A DNA stretch of 41,347 nucleotides from Nonomuraea glycinis. Lineage in GTDB: Bacteria > Actinomycetota > Actinomycetes > Streptosporangiales > Streptosporangiaceae. The notes beneath the pieces are model-generated. The model made no database searches. It was not told the DNA's origin and saw nothing but the letters and a program-made list of their open reading frames with translations. The stretch covers positions 1 through 41,347 of the forward strand of contig NZ_BMNK01000031.1 of the NCBI RefSeq assembly GCF_014646515.1. Direction: 5' to 3'. A program made the position numbers and the translations under genes. Of this stretch, positions 35,281-41,347 are shown piece by piece (position 1 is the first letter of the stretch; the number at the start of each line of letters is the position of its first letter).

Positions 35281-35871
35281 TTATCCGGAGGTGAGGGTGC
35301 AGTCATGGATCTGGCTGTAGCGCTTCTGGGCGATGCGCATGAGGTCGGTGAGGTCTTTCATGGCGTCTCTGCCTTTTGAGATTTGAGGCAGCGAGATATC
35401 GATCAAACGATCCATTTCCCCACAGCGGAACTTCGCGCTCGCTTGATACGGCTGGTCATTCACTGGGGGGTTGGGCAGGTATGCGGCCATGCCGTCACCG
35501 AGCTCTGCAGGGAGCTCAATCCCGCCATACCTGGTGTAAACTTTTCGCCTGTCACCCATAAGGAAATCCAAGTGCCCGCGCGGCATTCCACGTTCCTGCA
35601 TCCACCACACCTCTAGAGCCTGCGGGGCCGCGTCAGGGGCCCGGCAGCTACCGTTCCGCTCAGTGCCATCAGTTCTTTCGGGGCGAGGTTCGGTGACATT
35701 ACTGACGAGGCGAAGTGCGCCCTCCGGAATAAGCGTGCAGAGGTATGGAGTGGAATCAACGACAGGCCGGGGAATCGGGGGCGGTTCAGAGGCGTTGTCG
35801 AATTCTGGAGTGCAGGCCGTGGCAAGAATGCCGAGGGTTGCCAGGGCAATCGGAAGAAGAACAATCCTCAT
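35281..35871 (-). CDS. lipoprotein, last gene of the EF-hand operon
   Basis: A 196-residue lipoprotein. The signal peptide MRIVLLPIALATLGILA ends in lipobox ATAC (Cys20). The mature protein begins with a Pro-rich linker and has four further Cys (YLCTLIPEG, GSCRAPD, FRCGEMD, HDCTLTSG), likely paired into two disulfides. This layout resembles the DUF3558-type lipoproteins of actinomycetes, where CxLxP after the linker is typical. Its ATG overlaps the stop of the EF-hand gene as ATGA. The base composition is clearly less GC-rich than the leuA side. Confidence 0.78.
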   Translation of the reverse strand: MRIVLLPIALATLGILATACTPEFDNASEPPPIPRPVVDSTPYLCTLIPEGALRLVSNVTEPRPERTDGTERNGSCRAPDAAPQALEVWWMQERGMPRGHLDFLMGDRRKVYTRYGGIELPAELGDGMAAYLPNPPVNDQPYQASAKFRCGEMDRLIDISLPQISKGRDAMKDLTDLMRIAQKRYSQIHDCTLTSG

Positions 35872-38063
35872 TTGGCACCTTCGGACTCGGATGGAATCTT
35901 CAGAGCTAGATGGTCATTCACATCACTGGTTGTGCGGAAGGTGTCCCGGAAGCTGGTATACAGACTTTCGCTTCCTCCGGCTGTACGGCTCCACTTCAGG
36001 AATCTGCTATATTCTTGAGGGCTCATTTCAGCAAAGGGTTTGAGCCTCGGCGGATTGCCGAAAGTAAATGTCTCGTTCTTCAGATCCAGCCCATCGAGCA
36101 TGCCCTTACTGAGCAAGGCCGTGGCAAGCATCTGCTCCGCTAGCCTGTCCACCGCCAGTCGGTTTTCCGCCAGTGTCCGATGCGTTTCGTCGAGACTGGG
36201 CACCTGCTCGGACGCCTGCCTGACTATGTGCCGGGCAAGTTCGTCGTACGCAAGTCCAGCGAGCTTTTCATACCCCTTGCCTGCTATCTCGCCGAACGCT
36301 CCAACGGCCAGAGTGCCAACGTGCTTGGCCCCCGGAACCGGGATCATGCCTATCGCATCACGCACCATGGACGTCAGTGCTTCGTCTGCCTTCTTGTCAT
36401 CCAGCCCCTGGGCGATCAGCACCTGTCGACGGATTTCCACGATGAACCCGAAAGAGCGCGCCTCCGCTTTGGCGCGGTCCCCAAGGAAGTGCAGGACGTC
36501 GTCTCTGTCAACCCGCCCGTTTTCATTCATGTCGAACTGCTTCACTTCGGCCTTCGTGAACCCGGATTCTTCGGCGTTGGAGGCGTTGAGCCCGACTGGG
36601 GGCACCGCTGTGGCGAGGGCTGCTCGCATGTGTTCTGTCTGTGCTCTCGCCAGCGCCTCGAATCCCTTGTCGTGGGACGTCGCCACCACCAGTGCGTAGG
36701 CCATGTCCTTGGCCGCGACCTCGCCGAAGGTCGCCTGGTTCAGGACCAGATTTGAAATCTCGTCCACGTTGGCAGCAATTGCGCGTGCCAACGGATAACT
36801 CAGCGGGAGGTATCGATCAAGAGCTTCTCGGTCTAGGATCTCCAGGTTTCCGTGGGTGTCCTTTCCGAATCCGTTACGCACTTCATCAGAGACGGTTTTT
36901 ATCATGCCAGCGGCCAGTTTCTTGCTGGTTGCGTCCTGTCCCGTCGTTGCGGTGATCAGCATGTCACTGATGGCCGCACCGTCGTCGACGTACTGGGAGA
37001 CCCCCCACCTGGTGGTCAGCAGATAGTCCAGCATGGACTCCTTCCACCCGGCCGGAGTGTGGGTCAGGAGGGCATGAGAGGCCTCCCGGCTGGACTTCGC
37101 CGCGTGAAACAGGCCGTCCACTACCGAGGATGAGCTCTTCACTCCCGGAGCACCGGCCTGCGTCCCTGGTCTCAGCAGGGTGCCGAGTCCGAGCATGCCG
37201 GCCAGGTCGACGATGGGTCGTTGAGCCCATGAGAAGTCTTTGCTTGCCTTCCATGCGCTTTCGCGCTGCTCGCGCTCGTAGACGATCACGTCGCGTCCGA
37301 CGATCTCCATGAACTCCTTCGAGTACGGAGGCTCCTCCTCGTGAGCACGCCAGATCAGTGCCTGAGCCTGGTAGCCCGAGTACTTCATATCGCCGGACCT
37401 GTGCTCGGTCCGGCCCTGCTTCACCAAGTCTCTGGTGAAATCAGCACCTAGGTACGCGGGATTCTTCGGATCGGTCGCCTTGGCCAGGGTCCTGCTGAGC
37501 ATGCCCAGAGCCCTCTGGCCCTGGGCCGAGACCGAGGCCACGCGCGCCGAATCGCCCTGTTTCGAGGCGGCGCGCAACTCGGTGGCGATCGAGCCGGGCA
37601 GCCGCGTCGCCCCTCCGGCTCCCAGAACGCCAAGGAACACCTTGACGAACTCCGCGTCCCCGGTCCGCGAGGCGTACTTCTCCAGCTCGGCCAGCGCCTT
37701 GGCATCTCCTCGCGAGGCGTTCAGCGCGGCCCGACCGGCCAGCGTCCCATCCAGCAGGCTCTTGGCGGCCTCCAGGCCGTCAGGCATTTCCAGAAAGCTC
37801 CCGGCCGGAGTGCTCGTCCCGAAGCTGACCTTCTGCCGCTGCAGCTCATGGATCAGCTTCTGCCGCCGCCGCAGGTCCTCGGCCTGTGTGGTGACTCGTC
37901 CGGCCAGCTCCCGAAGCTGCGCCGCCGGAGAGGTATCGAGCCCGGCGCCCTGCAACTCGCCGTGCAGCCTCTGCGCCAGCTCCTCCAACTGCTGGGCGGC
38001 CTGGGCGTGCCTGCCCGTCATCGTGTCGAACGCGGGCTGTTTGACCCCGCTGAACTCCGTCAT
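35868..38063 (-). CDS. 731-residue helical protein with one EF-hand, possible type VII-linked effector
   Basis: A large, mostly helical protein. Residues 1–75 look like a WXG100-like coiled region (HAQAAQQLEELAQRLHGELQ ... LRRRQKLIHEL). The long middle part has no recognisable catalytic motif. An EF-hand with canonical spacing (DMNENGRVDRDD, at about residues 508–520) suggests Ca2+ binding. There is no signal peptide or membrane segment, although a Gly/Ala-rich helical stretch (IPVPGAKHVGTLAVGAFGEI) near residue 575 is mildly hydrophobic. The layout resembles large proteins encoded next to small WXG-type genes in actinomycetes (possibly DUF6571), but I am not sure of the family. Its start overlaps the upstream small gene and its stop overlaps the lipoprotein gene, both as ATGA. 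Confidence 0.75.
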   Translation of the reverse strand: MTEFSGVKQPAFDTMTGRHAQAAQQLEELAQRLHGELQGAGLDTSPAAQLRELAGRVTTQAEDLRRRQKLIHELQRQKVSFGTSTPAGSFLEMPDGLEAAKSLLDGTLAGRAALNASRGDAKALAELEKYASRTGDAEFVKVFLGVLGAGGATRLPGSIATELRAASKQGDSARVASVSAQGQRALGMLSRTLAKATDPKNPAYLGADFTRDLVKQGRTEHRSGDMKYSGYQAQALIWRAHEEEPPYSKEFMEIVGRDVIVYEREQRESAWKASKDFSWAQRPIVDLAGMLGLGTLLRPGTQAGAPGVKSSSSVVDGLFHAAKSSREASHALLTHTPAGWKESMLDYLLTTRWGVSQYVDDGAAISDMLITATTGQDATSKKLAAGMIKTVSDEVRNGFGKDTHGNLEILDREALDRYLPLSYPLARAIAANVDEISNLVLNQATFGEVAAKDMAYALVVATSHDKGFEALARAQTEHMRAALATAVPPVGLNASNAEESGFTKAEVKQFDMNENGRVDRDDVLHFLGDRAKAEARSFGFIVEIRRQVLIAQGLDDKKADEALTSMVRDAIGMIPVPGAKHVGTLAVGAFGEIAGKGYEKLAGLAYDELARHIVRQASEQVPSLDETHRTLAENRLAVDRLAEQMLATALLSKGMLDGLDLKNETFTFGNPPRLKPFAEMSPQEYSRFLKWSRTAGGSESLYTSFRDTFRTTSDVNDHLALKIPSESEGAK

Positions 38064-38365
38064 GCCTTATCCGGAAGCGCGGCCAGTATCTGGTTGGCGC
38101 TCTGTACGGCCCGCGTGAGCATGTCCCACAGCTCCCGCTGGTCAGCGTGGACCTGCGTGTCGAACCGGGTGCCCGTCGGCCCCACCCAGGCGTCGGTCTC
38201 CATCAGCCGGCAGGAAGGGGTGAGCGCCCACCAGTGCTCGTCCGACAGGCGCTGGATGCGCTGCGCCACGGCCCGCATCGCCTCGCGATCGAGGTCGGCC
38301 AAGATGATCCCCTTGGATGGCTCGCTGCAAAGAACCAGATCAGGAGGCGGCCCTGACGTGTTCAC
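38060..38365 (-). CDS. small WXG100-like protein
   Basis: A 101-residue acidic protein. The helices around ADLDREAMRAVAQRIQRLSDEHWWAL and TQVHADQRELWDMLTRAVQSANQIL, with DAWVGPTGTRF between them, give the Trp-x-Gly hairpin arrangement of ESX/WXG100-type proteins, here with WVG. Such proteins are usually dimeric and exported by type VII secretion or act as chaperones for bigger partners. It is the first gene of the leftward three-gene operon, and its stop overlaps the EF-hand gene start (ATGA). Assignment rests on size, pattern and context. Confidence 0.68.
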   Translation of the reverse strand: MNTSGPPPDLVLCSEPSKGIILADLDREAMRAVAQRIQRLSDEHWWALTPSCRLMETDAWVGPTGTRFDTQVHADQRELWDMLTRAVQSANQILAALPDKA

Positions 38366-38568
38366 ACGGTAATCAACAGCACCTCAACAGAACAAGCGAA
38401 AACTCGCTGAAAGTATGGAACGCCATCCGGCTCTGTTCGGAGTGGACCATTTTGCCCGATTGTGAGCATGGGTGCTGTTGCTCTTCAATGGAGTGAGATG
38501 CGTGAGGCCAACATTACGGTCTGGTAGAGATGTGATCTTCCGCCGGTCTTGTCAGGTAAGAATTGGCT
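38366..38568. other. AT-richer spacer between the EF-hand operon and the hsdR remnant
   Basis: About 200 bp without a convincing reading frame. It must hold the promoter of the leftward operon and that of the rightward hsdR remnant. I see no clear -35/-10 pair or palindrome. The lower GC fits horizontally acquired DNA. Confidence 0.5.
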
Positions 38569-40461
38569 GTGACCCATGGATCTCCTTCGCCCACCGAAAA
38601 TGAAACCCGACGGACGCTCGTTGAACATCAGCTGAAACAGTCGGGGTGGGACCGGGACCAGATGGTCGACGAGTACACCATCACGGATGGAAAGATCATG
38701 GCCGCCGGAGGCAGGCCGAGGCGGGGAGCACAGCTCCGCGCCGACTACGCGCTCGAATACCGTCCGGGTCTACCCATCGCGGTGGTGGAGGTCAAGCGGA
38801 CGTCCATCAGCGCCGCCGATGGCCTTGAGCAGGCGAAGCGGTATGCCAAGAAGCTTGAGGTGCCGTTCGCCTATGCCACGAACGGGCGGCGGATCCAGGA
38901 GTTCGACCGTGGCACCGGTCTCATCACGGAGATCGACGGCTACCCCTCGCCGAACGAGCTGTGGCGGCGCTACCGCCAGGCCAAGGGTCTCGACGTGCCG
39001 CTTGCCACCGACCTCGTGCTGACCCCCTTCGACCAGTCGCTCAAGAACTGGGACAACACTCCCAAGATTCCCCGCTACTACCAGCGGCTGGCGGTCAACA
39101 AGGCGGTATAGGCCATCGGGCGAAGAGCGAATCGAGTCCTGCTCGTCCTGGCCACCGGTACGGGCAAGACCCTCGTGGCCTACCAAATCGTCAAGAAGCT
39201 GTCGAACGGCGGTTGGATCAAGGGGCGTCGGCCGCGGGTGCTCTATCTCGCCGACCGGAATATCCTCGTTGATCAGCCCAAAGACGAATATTTCGTCCAA
39301 GGATTCGGCGAGGCCGTCCACAAGCTGGGCGGCGGGGTGGCGAAACTCGGCCGTGACATCTACTTCGCGCTCTACCAGTCCCTCGATCGCCAGGGAAAGC
39401 AGACGACGGGCGACTGTAAGGCACTGTTCGAGCAGTTCGACAAGGACTTCTTCGATCTGGTCATCGTCGACGAGTGCCACCGGGGGAGTGCCAAGGACGA
39501 CTCCAATTGGCAACGCATCCTGAAGCACTTCGCGTTCGCCGTGCAGATCGGCCTCACCGCGACGCCCATCAGCGAACGCGACGCCGACACGTACGAATAC
39601 TTCGGCAAGCCCGTCTACGAGTACTCCCTCAAGGACGGCATCGAAGACGGTTTCCTCGCCCCCTATCGGGTGCGCAGGGTGAACATCAACGTCGACGTCA
39701 GCGGCTGGGCGCCGGAGCCGGGTCAGCTCGACAACTACGGCAACGCCATCCCGGAACGGGAGTACACCCAGCCGGACTTCGAGCGCATCCTTGCGATCAA
39801 GGAACGTACCGACGTCGCGGCCCAGTATCTGACGGACCTGCTGCATGAGACCGGCCGCATGAACAAGACCATCGTCTTCTGCGTCGACTCCGACCACGCC
39901 GGCCGGATGCGCGATGCGCTGAACAACCTCAATGCGGATCTGTCCCGGCAGTACGGCGGTGACTACGTCGTCAGGATCACCTCCAGGGACGGAGACCCCG
40001 GACTCGCGCACCTCGGCGAGTTCAAGAAGGTGGACACGGACACGCCGGTGATCGCGGTGACGTCCAGGCTGCTCTCCACGGGCGTCGACATGCCAATGGT
40101 CCGCAACGTCGTGATCTTCCCCCGATCGGCTCGATGACGGAGTTCAAGCAGATCGTGGGCCGCGGCACGAGACTGTTCAAGGACAAGGACAAGTTCAGCT
40201 TCGACATCATCGACTTCGTCTACGCGACCAGGAAGTTCAACGACCCCGAGTTCGACGGTCCTCCCGTCCGCCGTTACGAGGTCAAGACCGACGACGACGG
40301 ACACGCGGTCGAGACCGTCGAGGAGGACCTCGCCGACGACCAGGTGTGGGTCGCCGAGCCTGAGGCCGACTACGACAGGCAGGAAGGTGGGTCCTTCGAT
40401 CCTGCCGAGGGCATGAGCGACGACGAGCTGGTCTCGACGCTGACCACCCGCGCCCGCAGGT
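38569..40461 (+). pseudogene. hsdR: HsdR-like type I restriction subunit, broken
   Basis: The remnant reads as a type I restriction endonuclease R subunit (EcoEI type). The N-terminal nuclease part has RADYALEYRPGLPIAVVEVKR (D...ExK-like), followed by helicase motifs ATGTGKT (I), DECHRGS (II), GLTATPI (III) and the late QIVGRGTRLF (VI). Two lesions are visible. An in-frame TAG at 39109 sits between KAV and AIGRRANRV where the frame otherwise continues. One base is missing near 40120, where VVIF should continue RPIGSMTEF. Homology ends at about 40460, where IS1380 sequence begins, so the C-terminus is lost. No hsdM or hsdS is in the window. The start at GTG 38569 is likely. Confidence 0.85.
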
Positions 40462-40464
40462 TTT

Positions 40465-41327
40465 ATGTGGGCCGTGCACGACCCCGGCAAGGTCATCGCC
40501 GACCTGGCCCTCACCTTGGCTCTCGGCGGTGACTGCCTGGCCGATATCGCCCTGCTGCGCTCCCAGCCCGAACTGTTCGGCCCCATCGCCTCAGATCCGA
40601 CGGTCTCGCGCCTGATCGACCGGCTTGCCGCCGACCCGGCCCAATCGCTGAAGGCCATCCGCGCCGCCCGAGCCACCGCACGCCAGCGCGCCTGGCACCT
40701 GGCCGGCCCACACGCTCCCGGCGCCGACAGTCAGCCACTCATCGTGGATCTCGACGCCACCATCGTCATCTCCCACTCCGACAAGCAGCGCGCGGCACCG
40801 ACCTGGAAGAAAAGCTACGGCTTCCACCCGATGACCGCCTTCGCCGACCACCAAGGCGAGGGCGGCGGCGAGCCTCTGGCCCTGCTACTGAGGGCCGGCA
40901 ACGCCGGATCCAACACCGCCGCCGACCACATCAAGACCACCCGGCTCGCCCTGACCCAACTCCCCAAACACCAGCGGCGCAACGTCCTCATCCGCACCGA
41001 CTCCGGCGGCGGCACCCGCGAGTTCTCACCTGGCTCACCCGCCCCGGCCGATGGCTGAAGTACTCCATCGGCTTCACCATCACCGACGACATCGGCCAGG
41101 CGATCCTCAAACTCCCCGCCACCGCCTGGACCCCCGCCTACGACGCCGACCAGCGGCCACGCCCGGGCGCCTGGGTCGCCGAACTCACCGGCCTGCTCGA
41201 TCTAACCGGCTGGCCCACGGGCATGCGCGTCATCGCCCGCAAAGAACGCCCGCACCCCGGCGCCCAACTGCGCTTCACCGACCTTGAGGTGCCTAGCAGA
41301 TTCCGGACAGTCGACTACATAAGCTGA
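40465..41327 (+). pseudogene. IS1380-family transposase, truncated and frameshifted
   Basis: The sequence opens inside the IS1380 transposase at VHDPGKVIADLALTLALGGD, so the first ~50 residues are missing. DDE-domain blocks follow: VDLDATIVISHSDKQRAAP, MTAFADHQGEGGGEPLALLL, RAGNAGSNTAADH and LIRTDSGGGTREF. One base is missing at about 41034, after which the frame continues as WLTRPGRWLKYSIGF up to LRFTD. Similarity then stops and an unrelated, AT-richer tail runs to a TGA at 41327. The element is thus damaged at both ends and cannot be active. Confidence 0.85.
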
Positions 41328-41347
41328 CAGAAGTCTGGAAGAGGTAG
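41284..41347. other. unrelated AT-richer sequence after the IS1380 fragment
   Basis: The last ~60 bp no longer resemble IS1380 and have much lower GC than the rest. It may be part of another inserted element. The window ends before this can be told. Confidence 0.4.

Overview
The window is high-GC actinobacterial DNA. Gene content and order (hemW–DUF3097–hrcA–dnaJ–rsmE, then HIT–phoH–ybeY–corC–era), the codon bias and the many GTG starts point to a filamentous actinomycete, most likely Streptosporangiaceae (Nonomuraea-like). That placement is an inference; no 16S rRNA or tRNA gene was seen. Roughly the first 35 kb is chromosomal backbone. The last 6 kb is accessory, with lower GC and decaying genes.

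Layout. (1) 1–3055: the 3' piece of an IS605-type tnpB, an orphan ABC ATPase, a small unknown gene, and a secreted GH18 chitinase with a perfect 25-bp palindrome at its promoter. (2) 3056–13256: hemW, two proline/glutamine/tyrosine-rich membrane proteins flanking a DUF3097 gene, hrcA (with a CIRCE operator) and dnaJ, an orphan nitrate-sensor-type histidine kinase, rsmE, and an ECF sigma factor with a membrane partner. (3) 13447–21130: HIT protein, phoH interrupted by a 359-residue intein with a LAGLIDADG homing endonuclease, ybeY, a corC-like CBS protein, a candidate structured RNA, a lipoprotein, a cytidine-deaminase remnant, a Nudix hydrolase, era and a small membrane protein. (4) 21225–30428: a nitrogen block. 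ureABCFGD runs left and urtABCDE (urea ABC importer) runs right from a shared 187-bp region carrying two GlnR-like boxes, so urea uptake and hydrolysis form one divergent unit. (5) 30469–35156: a Mut7-C protein, a double-GNAT protein, DUF2630, a dimethylargininase-like protein, and leuA behind a leucine-rich leader peptide with alternative hairpins. (6) 35281–41347: a three-gene leftward operon (small WXG-like protein, 731-residue EF-hand protein, lipoprotein), then an hsdR-like pseudogene broken by a stop and a frameshift and cut off by a damaged IS1380-family transposase.

The most unusual signal is not a gene. At five places, and weakly at a sixth, the last codons of a gene together with its stop codon are tandemly repeated into the downstream spacer, usually with a 30–40 bp period (42 and 60 bp at one locus). 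The loci are the chitinase, the sigma-partner gene, corC, era with its convergent neighbour, the Mut7-C gene, and weakly the HIT gene. At era the array ends exactly at the stop codon of the opposing gene, so one 14-bp word forms the 3' ends of both converging genes. This looks like a recurrent process at gene ends and is the best candidate here for something undescribed.
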